64,000 nt of DNA from Zavarzinia compransoris (GTDB lineage Bacteria; Pseudomonadota; Alphaproteobacteria; Zavarziniales; Zavarziniaceae), in the NCBI RefSeq assembly GCF_003173055.1, contig NZ_QGLF01000003.1, positions 1 through 64,000 of the forward strand, in the 5' to 3' direction. The notes under the pieces were generated by a model. The model saw nothing but the letters and a program-made list of their open reading frames with translations, did not search any database and was not told the origin of the DNA. The translations under genes were made by a program, and so were the position numbers. This document shows positions 29,060 through 37,509 of the stretch, piece by piece. The first letter of the stretch is position 1. The number at the start of each line of letters is the position of its first letter.

Positions 29060-30625
29060 ATGTTCGAAGCCCTGCGTCACGGTTTCCGCCTGTTCCGGGT
29101 CGCCCGCCGGCTGGCCGTCCACGACGCCCTGTTCCCCGCCGATATCGAAGCCGAACTGCCCGCCTTCGCGCGCCTGGGCCGGCGCCTGATGGCGCTCCAG
29201 CTGCTGCCCCGCCGCCGCCCGGAACTGGAGGGCAAGAGCCCGGGGGAACGCCTGGCGCTGGCCCTCGGCAGCCTGGGCCCGACCTATATCAAGCTCGGCC
29301 AGAGCCTGGCCGCCCGCCCCGACCTGGTGGGCGAGCCGGTGGCCCGGGCGCTGGCCCAATTGCAGGACCGCGTCCCGCCCTTCCCGGCCGAGGAGGCGAA
29401 ACGCATCATCGAATACGAACTGATGCATCCGCTCGGCGAGATGTTCCAGTCGATCGACGATGTCCCCGTCGCCGCCGCCTCCATCGCCCAGGTCCATTTC
29501 GCCGTGACCCGCGAGGGCAAGGCCGTGGCGGTCAAGGTGCTGCGCCCGGGGATCGAGGCCGCCTTCCGCCGCGACCTCGATGCGCTGGCCTGGGCCGCCG
29601 GCTTTGCCGACCGGCACATCCCGCCCCTGAAACGCCTGCGCCCGCGGGACGTGGTGCGCACGCTGGCCGAAGTTTCCTTCCTCGAGATGGATCTCCGGCT
29701 CGAGGCGGCGGCGGCGTCCGAACTCGCCCTCTCCCTGCCCGGGGACGGCAAGGTGCGGGCGCCCGCGGTCGACTGGACCCGCACCGCGCGCCGGGTGCTC
29801 ACCGTCGACCGGGTGACGGGCCTGCCGATCGGCGACCGCGCCGCCCTGGTCGCCGCCGGCCACGACCCCAAGGCATTGGCGACACGGCTGATGCAGAGCT
29901 TCCTGGACCAGGCGCTGGGCCACGGCTTCTTCCACGCCGACCTGCACCAGGGCAATCTCTTCGTCGGGGAAGACGGGGCGATCGTCGTCATCGACTTCGG
30001 CATCATGGGCCGGCTGTCCAAGGCCATGCGCCGCTTCATGGCGGAAACCCTGATCGGCTTCATCACCGCCGACTACCTGCGCGTCGCCCGGGTCCATGCC
30101 GAGGCGGGGATCCTGCCTGCCTCGAAATCGGTCGAACTCTTCGCCCAGGCCCTGCGCTCGATCGGCGAACCCATTCTCGGCAAGTCGACGCGGGACATTT
30201 CGATCGCCCGCCTGCTCCAGCAATTGTTCATGGTCACCGAAACCTTCGCCATGGAAACCCAGCCGGACCTGCTCCTGCTGCAGAAGACCATGGTGGTGGT
30301 CGAGGGCGTGTGCGGCACCCTCGATCCGGACATGAACATCTGGGAAGTCTCGCGCCCCGTGGTCGAGAAATGGCTGGTCGCCACCTTCTCGCCCGAACAC
30401 CGCCTGCTCGATGCGGCGGAAGGCGCCGCCGGCATCATGCGCCGCCTGCCCGGCCTTATCGACAAGCTCGACCGGCTGGGCGCCCAGGTGACCGAGAACG
30501 GCCTCCGCCTGCACCCCGAAACCGCCCGCGCCATCGCCGAAGGCCAGGCCGTCACCCAGCGCCGCCTGTGGTGGGCGGTGATCGCCCTCGCCGCCGCCGT
30601 GGTCGTGCTCGCCGTCTTCGACTGA
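29060..30625 (+). CDS. ubiB: Ubiquinone biosynthesis atypical kinase UbiB
   Basis: A 521-residue UbiB/ADCK family protein. KLGQSLAARPDL is the KxGQ motif, then comes the Ala-rich loop replacing the usual kinase P-loop (VAAASIAQVHFA), VAVKVLRPG with the nucleotide-binding Lys, GFFHADLHQGNLFV as the catalytic loop and VIDFGIMGRL as the DFG-type metal site. The C-terminus has a hydrophobic membrane anchor (WWAVIALAAAVVVLAVF). It is needed for ubiquinone synthesis as an ATPase/kinase-like factor rather than the ring hydroxylase itself. It is in an operon with ubiE. Confidence 0.96.
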   Translation: MFEALRHGFRLFRVARRLAVHDALFPADIEAELPAFARLGRRLMALQLLPRRRPELEGKSPGERLALALGSLGPTYIKLGQSLAARPDLVGEPVARALAQLQDRVPPFPAEEAKRIIEYELMHPLGEMFQSIDDVPVAAASIAQVHFAVTREGKAVAVKVLRPGIEAAFRRDLDALAWAAGFADRHIPPLKRLRPRDVVRTLAEVSFLEMDLRLEAAAASELALSLPGDGKVRAPAVDWTRTARRVLTVDRVTGLPIGDRAALVAAGHDPKALATRLMQSFLDQALGHGFFHADLHQGNLFVGEDGAIVVIDFGIMGRLSKAMRRFMAETLIGFITADYLRVARVHAEAGILPASKSVELFAQALRSIGEPILGKSTRDISIARLLQQLFMVTETFAMETQPDLLLLQKTMVVVEGVCGTLDPDMNIWEVSRPVVEKWLVATFSPEHRLLDAAEGAAGIMRRLPGLIDKLDRLGAQVTENGLRLHPETARAIAEGQAVTQRRLWWAVIALAAAVVVLAVFD

Positions 30626-30709
30626 TCCATCGCCACAAAACAACCCTGGCCTTGTTCCCGGCCGCCGGTCTACCTTCGGCGGACGAAAGATCAGCTTGCC
30701 CGGGGCCTT

Positions 30710-32218
30710 ATGGTTGTCCGTATCCACACCGTCGCCTTCGAGGGGATCGAAGTCGTTCCCGTCGATGTCGAGGTTGCCCTGACCTCGGGCCTGCCGGCCT
30801 TCACCATCGTCGGCCTGCCGGACAAGGCGGTGGCGGAAAGCCGGGAACGGGTGCGGGCGGCGATCGGCGCCATCGGCCTCGGCCTGCCGCCGAAGCGGAT
30901 CACGGTCAATCTCTCGCCCGCCGACCTGCCGAAGGAAGGCAGCCATTTCGATCTCGCCATCGCCCTCGGCCTGATGGCGGCCATGGCCGTGCTGCCGGTC
31001 GATGAGTTGGACGGCTATGTCGCACTCGGCGAATTGTCGCTGGACGGGCGGGTCAACCCGGTGGCCGGGGTGCTGAATGCCGCCGTCTTCGCCGCCGGCG
31101 ACGACCGGGGCCTGATCTGCCCCGAAGTCTCGGGCCCCGAGGCGGCCTGGGCCGGCGGGCTGGAAATCCTGGCCCCGGCCTCGCTGATCGCCCTGGTCAA
31201 TCATTTCAAGGGCACCCAGATCCTGGCCCCGCCGCGGGCCCGGCCGCCCGCCGCAGCCGGACAGGGCCCCGACCTTCGCGACGTCAAGGGCCAGGAAAGC
31301 GCCAAACGCGCGCTCGAGATCGCGGCCGCCGGCGGTCATCACCTCTTGATGATCGGGCCGCCGGGCTCGGGTAAATCGATGCTGGCGGCGCGCCTGCCCG
31401 GCCTGCTGCCGCCGCTCGAACCGGCCGAGGCGCTGGAGCTTTCGCTCATCCAGTCGGTCGCCGGGCAATTGGCCGGGGGCACCGTCAGCCGCCGCCGGCC
31501 CTTTCGCGATCCCCATCATTCGGCCAGCCAAGCCGCCCTGGTCGGCGGCGGCCAGCGGGCGAAGCCGGGCGAGGTCAGCCTGGCCCATCGCGGCGTGCTC
31601 TTCCTCGACGAATTGCCGGAATTCCAGCGCGGCGCCCTGGACGCGCTGCGCCAGCCGGTCGAGACCGGGCGCGCGGTGGTCGCCCGCGCCAATGCCCATG
31701 TCGCCTATCCCGCCCGCTTCCAACTGGTGGCGGCCATGAACCCCTGCCGCTGCGGCCATCTCGCGGATGCGGGGCTGGCCTGCGCCAAGGCCCCCAAATG
31801 CGCCGCCGACTATCAGAGCCGCCTGTCCGGCCCCCTGCTCGACCGTTTCGATCTCGCGGTCGAGGTGCCGGCGGTGTCGGTCGGCGACCTCGCCCTGCCG
31901 CCGCCGGCGGAGGGCAGTGCCGAGGTCGCGGCGCGGGTGGCGGCGGCCCGCGCCGCCCAGGCCGCCCGCTTCACCGGCACCGGGATCGCGACCAATGCGG
32001 AAATGGAGGGCGAGGTCCTCGACCGCCATGCGACGCCCGACGCCGCCGGCCGCGCCCTGCTGATCGAGGCGGCCCAGCGCCTGCGCCTGTCCGCCCGCGG
32101 CTATCACCGGGTGCTGCGGGTGGCGCGCACCGTCGCCGACCTCGCCGGCCGGGCCGGCGTCGCCCGCATCGACGTCGCCGAAGCCCTGTCGTACCGGCGG
32201 CGCGAGCCCGCCGGCTAG
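30710..32218 (+). CDS. YifB/ComM family Mg-chelatase-like AAA+ ATPase
   Basis: A 502-residue protein. The N-terminal Lon-like ChlI domain is VDVEVALTSGLPAFTIVGLPDKAVAESRERVRAAI. The AAA+ domain has MIGPPGSGKSMLAARLPGLLP (Walker A), HRGVLFLDELPEF (Walker B) and FQLVAAMNPCRCG, and a C-terminal Mg_chelatase_C part has RGYHRVLRVARTVADLAG. ComM (YifB) is a hexameric helicase that promotes branch migration during natural transformation. Length matches (about 500). It stands alone and converges on the TonB receptor gene with a 10-base gap. Confidence 0.93.
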   Translation: MVVRIHTVAFEGIEVVPVDVEVALTSGLPAFTIVGLPDKAVAESRERVRAAIGAIGLGLPPKRITVNLSPADLPKEGSHFDLAIALGLMAAMAVLPVDELDGYVALGELSLDGRVNPVAGVLNAAVFAAGDDRGLICPEVSGPEAAWAGGLEILAPASLIALVNHFKGTQILAPPRARPPAAAGQGPDLRDVKGQESAKRALEIAAAGGHHLLMIGPPGSGKSMLAARLPGLLPPLEPAEALELSLIQSVAGQLAGGTVSRRRPFRDPHHSASQAALVGGGQRAKPGEVSLAHRGVLFLDELPEFQRGALDALRQPVETGRAVVARANAHVAYPARFQLVAAMNPCRCGHLADAGLACAKAPKCAADYQSRLSGPLLDRFDLAVEVPAVSVGDLALPPPAEGSAEVAARVAAARAAQAARFTGTGIATNAEMEGEVLDRHATPDAAGRALLIEAAQRLRLSARGYHRVLRVARTVADLAGRAGVARIDVAEALSYRRREPAG

Positions 32219-32228
32219 GGCAAAGACC

Positions 32229-34346
32229 TCAGAAGCTGATGCGGCCGGTCATGTAGAAGCTGCGCCCGGCCTCGGGATAGCCTTCCTGCACCTGATAGGT
32301 TTCATCGAAGAGGTTGCGCGCCCCGGCCAGCAGGCTGACATTGGCGTTCAGCCGATATTCGGCGGCGAGATTGACCAGGGCGAAGCCGTCCTGCCGGAAC
32401 ACCGCATCCTCGAAGCGGCTGCTCGAATAGCGGCTGCTCGACAGTTCGGCGCTGGGGGTCAGGGTGAACTCCTCGCAAGGCTGCCAGTCGGCATAGACGA
32501 AGGCATAGTGGCGCGGCGTGCCCACCGGCTTCAGCCCGGGGAACGAGGGCGCGTTGACCTCGCGCTCCAGGAACGTGTAGTTGGCGCCGAGGCGCAGGCT
32601 TTCCAGCGCCGCCCATTCGAGCTTCAGTTCGGCGCCGTAATATTCGCCGTCGCCGACATTCTGATTCTGCCACAGCACTGGCGCCGTGGTCAGCGCGATC
32701 GCCTGGATGACGTCCTCGACGTCGCTGTAGAAGATCGAGGCGCCGACATCGAGGGTACCGCCGACGCTGCCCGACCAGCCGATCTCGTAATTGGTCGCGC
32801 GCTCGGCCTGAAGATCCGGATTCGGCTGCGAGGTGCTGAAGCGGGTGCTGAAACGCTCCCACAGGGTCGGGAACCGGGTGCGGCTGGAAACGCTGGCATG
32901 CAGCCGGCCCTGGGCGCCGAGATCGTAGAGCAGCGCCCCCTGCCAGTTGATCGCATCGTCCGTCGTCAGCGGATAGGTGAAGACGCCGACGCCGTTGAAA
33001 TCCTCGGCCTTCTCGAGGCTGCGCCGGTCGTAGGAAAGGCCGGCGACGAAATCGAGCCGGTCGGTCACATGGAAGGTATTCTCGAGGCCGAAGGACCAGA
33101 CGTCCTCGACCTGCCGGATGGTCGGATCGAAGGCGGCGCCGGCAGCGCCCGGCGCGTCGATATTGCGGCTCTCATGCGCATCGCGGCGGTAGTGCACCGC
33201 CGCCTTCAGGAGGTTGCGCTCGATCAGTTCGGTGCCCACCTCGATGCTGCCGCCGTAACCGTATTCGTCGTAATAGCTGTCGAAGGCGAAGGGATTGCCG
33301 GTGCGGGCCTGGGTCGAATAGGTGGCGTCGTCGAAGGAACTCAGGAGATTGCTGAGTTCGTTGTAGAACAGCTTGGTGTCGACATAGGACTTGGCGCCGA
33401 GCGCCGTGTGCGACAGGAAGTAGATGCTTTCATAATCCCAGGTCGGCCATGTCCACAGGCGCTGGGCCTGGCCGGCGCCGATGGTCGGGGTGATGCCGCG
33501 AACGCGCTGCGTCACGTCCAGCGGCGCTTCCTTCTCGCCTTCCTGATGGGTGAAGCTGAGCGAATATTCGTCGGTCGCATTCGGCGTGAAACCGGCCTTC
33601 AGGTTCATGCGCCAATCCACCGTCGCCGAATGGTCGCGCAGGCCCCCGTCCTCGACCGGCGGGCCGTTGCCGACCGCCGGCGCGCGGTAGGAGTCGGGCA
33701 GGTACCAGCCGTCGCTGTCGCGCACGGCGGCGCCGGCCTGGAGATAGAAACGCTCGCGCAGCACGCCGATCGAGCCGGCGCTGGTGAAACTGGTCACCGA
33801 GCCGGTATTGCCCATCTCGATGCCGAAGCGGGCGTCGCCCTCGAAATCCTTGGCCGGCTTCCGCGTCACCAGGTTGATGGCGCCGCCCATGCCGCCCGGC
33901 CCGTTCAGCACCGAGACATAGCCCTTCTGCACCTGCACCTCGGCAAGGTCGGGGGTGAGGAAGCGGCCGAGGTCGAGACGGTTGTCATAGGGCAGATAGA
34001 CCCGGACGCCGTCGATCGACAACGGCACCTGGAACAGGTCGAAGCCGCGCACGAAGGCGATCTTCTCGTTGCGGCTACCGCCGAAGCCGTCGACATGGAC
34101 GCCCGGGACCAGGGTCAGGGCATCATCCAGCGAATTGCGGTTGAAGCGATAGATCTCCTCGTCGCCGATCGCGTCCTGCGACGGGGCTTCGCCGGCGGTC
34201 TGGCCGCCGGGGGCCTCGCCGATCACGACGATCTCGCCCAATTCGAACACGCGGCCGGGCTCGTCGGCGGATTGGGCAAGGGCGGTGCCACCGCCCAGGG
34301 CGGCCGCCAAGGCGGCCATCGTAATATTCGTATGGATATAGCGCAT
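32229..34346 (-). CDS. TonB-dependent receptor, candidate molybdate/tungstate (or chelate) uptake
   Basis: A 705-residue outer-membrane receptor. A signal peptide (MRYIHTNITMAALAAALGG, cleavage near ALAQS) is followed by a plug with LTLVPGVHVDGFGGSRNEKIAFVRG, VPLSIDGVRVYLP and GPGGMGGAINLVTRKPA, and a barrel ending NLFDETYQVQEGYPEAGRSFYMTGRISF with terminal Phe. The ATG at 34346 follows GGGGGGAACCGGC. It is divergent from an ABC importer operon and shares with it a dyad of ModE geometry; a molbindin gene follows that operon. Family knowledge alone would say iron-siderophore, haem or cobalamin; the context favours molybdenum or tungsten. The cargo is therefore inferred, not shown. Confidence 0.85.
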   Translation of the reverse strand: MRYIHTNITMAALAAALGGGTALAQSADEPGRVFELGEIVVIGEAPGGQTAGEAPSQDAIGDEEIYRFNRNSLDDALTLVPGVHVDGFGGSRNEKIAFVRGFDLFQVPLSIDGVRVYLPYDNRLDLGRFLTPDLAEVQVQKGYVSVLNGPGGMGGAINLVTRKPAKDFEGDARFGIEMGNTGSVTSFTSAGSIGVLRERFYLQAGAAVRDSDGWYLPDSYRAPAVGNGPPVEDGGLRDHSATVDWRMNLKAGFTPNATDEYSLSFTHQEGEKEAPLDVTQRVRGITPTIGAGQAQRLWTWPTWDYESIYFLSHTALGAKSYVDTKLFYNELSNLLSSFDDATYSTQARTGNPFAFDSYYDEYGYGGSIEVGTELIERNLLKAAVHYRRDAHESRNIDAPGAAGAAFDPTIRQVEDVWSFGLENTFHVTDRLDFVAGLSYDRRSLEKAEDFNGVGVFTYPLTTDDAINWQGALLYDLGAQGRLHASVSSRTRFPTLWERFSTRFSTSQPNPDLQAERATNYEIGWSGSVGGTLDVGASIFYSDVEDVIQAIALTTAPVLWQNQNVGDGEYYGAELKLEWAALESLRLGANYTFLEREVNAPSFPGLKPVGTPRHYAFVYADWQPCEEFTLTPSAELSSSRYSSSRFEDAVFRQDGFALVNLAAEYRLNANVSLLAGARNLFDETYQVQEGYPEAGRSFYMTGRISF

Positions 34347-34392
34347 GCCGGTTCCCCCCTGTCCATGCCCGTTCCCGACCTTATCCGGTCGA

Positions 34393-34416
34393 CGATATGT
34401 TTTTCCGAATATATCG
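34393..34416. promoter_or_regulatory. ModE-like 24-bp dyad between receptor and importer
   Basis: The arms ACGATAT (34392-34398) and ATATCGT (34411-34417) are perfect inverse complements. Counted from CG to CG the site is 24 bp, the length of the E. coli modA operator, and it fits the ModE consensus CGCTATATA-N6-TATATAACG at about 13 of 18 fixed positions. It sits about 46 bases upstream of the receptor ATG and 55 upstream of the binding-protein ATG, so one repressor could control both. No modE gene is in the window. Confidence 0.5.
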
Positions 34417-34471
34417 TGTGGGCGGGTGGCGCAAGTCATTCCGCACGTGGGGAGGGAAGGAAATCATCGAA

Positions 34472-35509
34472 ATGACGATACTGCGCCTGCTCGGTTTCGC
34501 CTCGGCGCTGGTGCTGGCGCTGGCCGGGCCGCCCGCCGTGGCCCGCGATACGGGGGATGCGACGGGGCGTATCCTTGCCGTCCCCGATACCGTCGCCCGC
34601 GTCTTTGCCGCCGGGCCGCCGGCCGGCCTGATCCTCTACTCCCTGGCGCCGGACCGCCTGCTGGGCTGGCCCCGGCCGCTGGCGCCGGAAAGCCTGGCCC
34701 TGTTGCCGGCGGATGCGGCAAAGCCCGCCTATGGCCGGCTGACCGGCAAGGGCGACGAAGCCAACCTCGAAACCATCCTGAAGCTGAAGCCCGATCTGAT
34801 CGTCGATGTCGGCAGCATCGGCCCCACCTATGTCTCGCTGGCGACGCGGGTGCAGGAGCAGACCGGCGTGCCGGTCCTGCTGTTCGACGGCCGGCTCGAC
34901 GCGCTGGCCGCCACCTACCGCCGGCTGGGCGGGATCCTCGGCCTTGCGGCCGAGGCCGAGATCCGGGCCGCCTGGATCGAGAGCCGCCTTGCCCGCGTGC
35001 GCGACCGGCTGCGCGACCTGCCGCCCGAGCGGCGGCCGCGCGTCTATTTCGCCCGCGGGCCCGAGGGCCTGGAGACGGCGCGGGCGGGCTCGATCAACGT
35101 CGAGGCGATCGATTATGCCGGCGGGCGCAATGTCGCGGGCGAGGCGCTGGGCGGCGGCAGTCTCGTCACCGTGTCGCTCGAACAGGTGCTGGCCTTCGAC
35201 CCCGATATCATCATCGCCATGGAGCCCGCCTTTCATGCCGCCCTGAACGGCGATCCCCTGTGGCGCCAATTGCGCGCCGTCGGCGTGGGACGGGCGGTGC
35301 TGGCGCCCCAATCGCCTTTCCCCTGGGTCGATTATCCGCCGTCCGTGAACCGGGTGCTGGGCGTGCTGTGGCTGGCCGCCCTGTTCCACCCGGATCTCTT
35401 CCCCGAGGACCTGCGGGCCGAGGTGCGGGATTTCCACCGCCTGTTCTACCACCGCACGCCGAGCGAGACCGAATTGGACGCGCTGCTCGCCGCCGCCGCC
35501 TGGCCCTGA
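34472..35509 (+). CDS. Periplasmic substrate-binding protein of a FecB/BtuF-type (MolA-like) ABC importer
   Basis: A 345-residue protein with a signal peptide (LRLLGFASALVLALAGPPAVA) and a class III binding-protein fold: ETILKLKPDLIVDVGSIGPTYVSLATRVQEQTGVPVLLFDG in the N-lobe, a long connecting helix, then VNVEAIDYAGGRNVAGEALGGG and SLEQVLAFDPDIIIAMEP in the C-lobe. Such proteins deliver siderophores, haem, B12 or, in the MolA (HI1472) group, molybdate/tungstate. The ATG at 34472 follows GGGAGGGAAGGAAATC. Its stop overlaps the permease start (TGATG). ATPase and permease belong to the same class, so the importer is complete. Confidence 0.85.
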   Translation: MTILRLLGFASALVLALAGPPAVARDTGDATGRILAVPDTVARVFAAGPPAGLILYSLAPDRLLGWPRPLAPESLALLPADAAKPAYGRLTGKGDEANLETILKLKPDLIVDVGSIGPTYVSLATRVQEQTGVPVLLFDGRLDALAATYRRLGGILGLAAEAEIRAAWIESRLARVRDRLRDLPPERRPRVYFARGPEGLETARAGSINVEAIDYAGGRNVAGEALGGGSLVTVSLEQVLAFDPDIIIAMEPAFHAALNGDPLWRQLRAVGVGRAVLAPQSPFPWVDYPPSVNRVLGVLWLAALFHPDLFPEDLRAEVRDFHRLFYHRTPSETELDALLAAAAWP

Positions 35510-36507
35510 TGCGCGCCCTGCCCTGGTCCCTGGTCCCGGTGATCCTGCTCGTCCTGGCGGCGGGGGCGCTGGCCTTCGGCGCCTATCCGGTGGTGCCGGG
35601 CGAGATGCTGCAATGGCTGTGGTGGCGGCTCGGCGACGGGCCGCCGCCGCCGCCGGCCGTCGTTTCGGTGATCGAGGGCATCCGGGGCCCGCGCATTGCC
35701 GCCGCCCTGCTGATCGGCGCCGGCCTGTCGCTGGCCGGCGCCGCCTATCAGAGCCTGTTCCGCAACCCGCTGGTCTCGCCCGACCTGCTCGGCGTCTCGG
35801 CCGGGGCGGCACTGGGCGCCGTGCTCGGCATTTTCCTGTCGCTGCCGGCGGCGGGCATCCAGGGGCTTTCCTTCGCCGGGGGGCTCGTCGCCGTCGGCCT
35901 CGTCTATCTTCTGGCGCGGGCGGTCGCGGCGCGCGATCCCCTGCTGGTGCTGGTGCTGGCGGGGATCGTCATCGGCACCCTGTTCGGCGCCGGCCTGTCC
36001 ATCCTGAAAGTGCTGGCCGATCCCTACAACCAGTTGCCGGCGATCACCTTCTGGCTGCTGGGCAGCCTTGCCGGGATCCGCGCCGACGAGGTTCTGCTGC
36101 TGCTGCCGGCGGCGCTGGCCGGCATGGCCGTGCTTCTCGTCCTGCATTGGCGCATCGACGTCATGACCTTGGGCGAGGACGAGGCGCGGGCGCTCGGCGT
36201 CGCCACCGGGCGGCTGCGCCTGGCCGTCATCGCCGCCGCCACCCTGCTGACCGCGGCGGCGGTCGCCTTCAGCGGCATCATCGGCTGGGTCGGGCTGGTG
36301 GTGCCCCATCTCGCCCGCCTGGCGGTCGGGCCGCGCTTCGCCCGGCTCGGCCCGGCTTCGGCCGCGATCGGGGCGGGCTTCCTTCTCGCCGTCGATACGC
36401 TTGCCCGCAGCGCCGCCGACGTCGAGATCCCGCTCGGCATCCTGACCGCGCTGGTCGGCACGCCGATCTTCGTCTGGCTGCTGGCCGCGCGCTCGGCGGA
36501 GGCGTGA
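35509..36507 (+). CDS. FecCD/BtuC-type ABC importer permease (MolB-like)
   Basis: A 332-residue polytopic protein with about ten hydrophobic segments. FecCD-family hallmarks include RGPRIAAALLIGAGLSLAGAAYQSLFRNPLVSPDLLGVSAGA, LAGIVIGTLFGAG, FWLLGSLAG, the ATPase-coupling loop LGEDEARALGV and FSGIIGWVGLVVPHLARLAVGP. It forms the homodimeric channel of the importer. The ATG at 35509 overlaps the binding-protein stop by one base, and the ATPase gene starts five bases after its own stop, so the three are strictly coupled. Confidence 0.92.
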   Translation: MRALPWSLVPVILLVLAAGALAFGAYPVVPGEMLQWLWWRLGDGPPPPPAVVSVIEGIRGPRIAAALLIGAGLSLAGAAYQSLFRNPLVSPDLLGVSAGAALGAVLGIFLSLPAAGIQGLSFAGGLVAVGLVYLLARAVAARDPLLVLVLAGIVIGTLFGAGLSILKVLADPYNQLPAITFWLLGSLAGIRADEVLLLLPAALAGMAVLLVLHWRIDVMTLGEDEARALGVATGRLRLAVIAAATLLTAAAVAFSGIIGWVGLVVPHLARLAVGPRFARLGPASAAIGAGFLLAVDTLARSAADVEIPLGILTALVGTPIFVWLLAARSAEA

Positions 36508-36512
36508 CGCCC

Positions 36513-37319
36513 ATGGCCCTGATCGCCCTCGACGGCCTCGCCTTCGGCCATGGCGGCCGCGCCGTCGGCACCGGCATCGCCCTGTCGCTGGCCGCCGGCG
36601 AGGTCCTGTGCCTGCTGGGGCCGAACGGCAGCGGCAAGACCAGCCTGCTGAAGACCGTGCTCGGCCTGCTGCCGCCCCTGGCCGGCCGGGTCCTGATCGG
36701 CGGCGAGGATGCCCGCGGCTGGCCGCCGGCGCGCCGGGCCCGCGCCCTGGCCCATGTGCCCCAAAGCGCCCCGGACGGCTTCGCCTTTTCCGTGCTCGAC
36801 ATGGTGCTGATGGGGCGGACGGCGCGGCTCGGCCCGTTCGGCCATCCGGGCACGCACGACCGGGCGCTGGCCGCCCGGGCGCTCGAACGGCTGGGCATCG
36901 CGGCGCTGGCCGGCCGCGCCTTCACCGGCCTCAGCGGCGGCGAGCGGCAATTGGTGCTGATCGCCCGGGCCCTGGCCCAGGAAGCCGACGCCATCCTTCT
37001 GGACGAGCCGACCGCCAGCCTCGATTTCGCCAACCAGGAACGGGTGCTCGCCGTCATCGCCGGGCTGAAGCACGACGGGCTGGCGGTCGTCTTCACCACC
37101 CATCACCCCGACCATGCCTTCGCCGTCGCCGACCGCGCCGCCCTGCTGCGGGACGGCCGCCTGATCGGCCAGGGCCCGGTCGGCGACGTCCTGAGCGAGG
37201 CTGCGCTCGGCGAACTCTACGGCACCCCGGTCAGGGTGGTCGAGGTCGCCGGGCGCAGGCTGTGTCTTGCCGCTCAGTCGACGGCGATCATCACGTCCGA
37301 GGCCTTGACCACGCCGTAG
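36513..37319 (+). CDS. ABC importer ATPase (FecE/BtuD/MolC-like)
   Basis: A 268-residue ATPase. It has LLGPNGSGKTSLLKTVLGLLPP (Walker A), a Q-loop near AHVPQSAP, LSGGERQLVLIARALAQ (ABC signature), AILLDEPTASLD (Walker B) and TTHHPDHAF (switch His). FSVLDMVLMGRTARLG is typical of the siderophore/B12/molybdate group. It energises the permease. The reading frame runs 46 bases into the molbindin gene on the opposite strand, giving a C-terminal tail with no counterpart in related ATPases. Confidence 0.92.
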   Translation: MALIALDGLAFGHGGRAVGTGIALSLAAGEVLCLLGPNGSGKTSLLKTVLGLLPPLAGRVLIGGEDARGWPPARRARALAHVPQSAPDGFAFSVLDMVLMGRTARLGPFGHPGTHDRALAARALERLGIAALAGRAFTGLSGGERQLVLIARALAQEADAILLDEPTASLDFANQERVLAVIAGLKHDGLAVVFTTHHPDHAFAVADRAALLRDGRLIGQGPVGDVLSEAALGELYGTPVRVVEVAGRRLCLAAQSTAIITSEALTTP

Positions 37320-37480
37320 GCCTCGGCGCCGACGACGAGGCCAAGCTCGTCCACCGCCTGGTTGGTGATCGAGGCGGTGACGACGGTGCCGGCAACATCG
37401 AGCCGGACATGGGCCGTCGTCGCCCCCTTCACGATCTCGACGATCTTGCCTTTCAGCAAGTTGCGGGCGCTGATTCTCAT
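37274..37480 (-). CDS. Molbindin (single Mop/TOBE-domain molybdate-binding protein)
   Basis: A 68-residue protein beginning MRISARNLLKGKIVEIVKG, with GATTAHVRLDVAGTVVTASITNQAVDELGL and GAEAYGVVKASDVMIAVD. This is a full-length Mop domain as in clostridial and Azotobacter molbindins, which assemble into hexamers and hold molybdate or tungstate in the cytosol. It follows the TrmO-like gene by 29 bases on the same strand and converges on the importer ATPase with a 46-base overlap. Its presence is the best clue that the neighbouring importer carries an oxyanion of Mo or W. Confidence 0.9.
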   Translation of the reverse strand: MRISARNLLKGKIVEIVKGATTAHVRLDVAGTVVTASITNQAVDELGLVVGAEAYGVVKASDVMIAVD

Positions 37481-37509
37481 TCAAGTCTCCTGTTTGCTTT
37501 GGTTGCGCC

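Noticed and set aside
28271-32107. A 1278-codon open frame antisense to ubiE-ubiB-yifB
   Set aside because: It crosses three well-supported genes on the other strand and reads as low-complexity Gly/Arg/Asp/His text, a GC-driven shadow.
32229-37319. Straightforward iron-siderophore, haem or cobalamin importer
   Set aside because: Possible by family, but no biosynthetic or processing genes for those cargoes lie nearby and no Fur-like box was seen. The molbindin gene and ModE-like dyad favour Mo/W. Kept as the main alternative.
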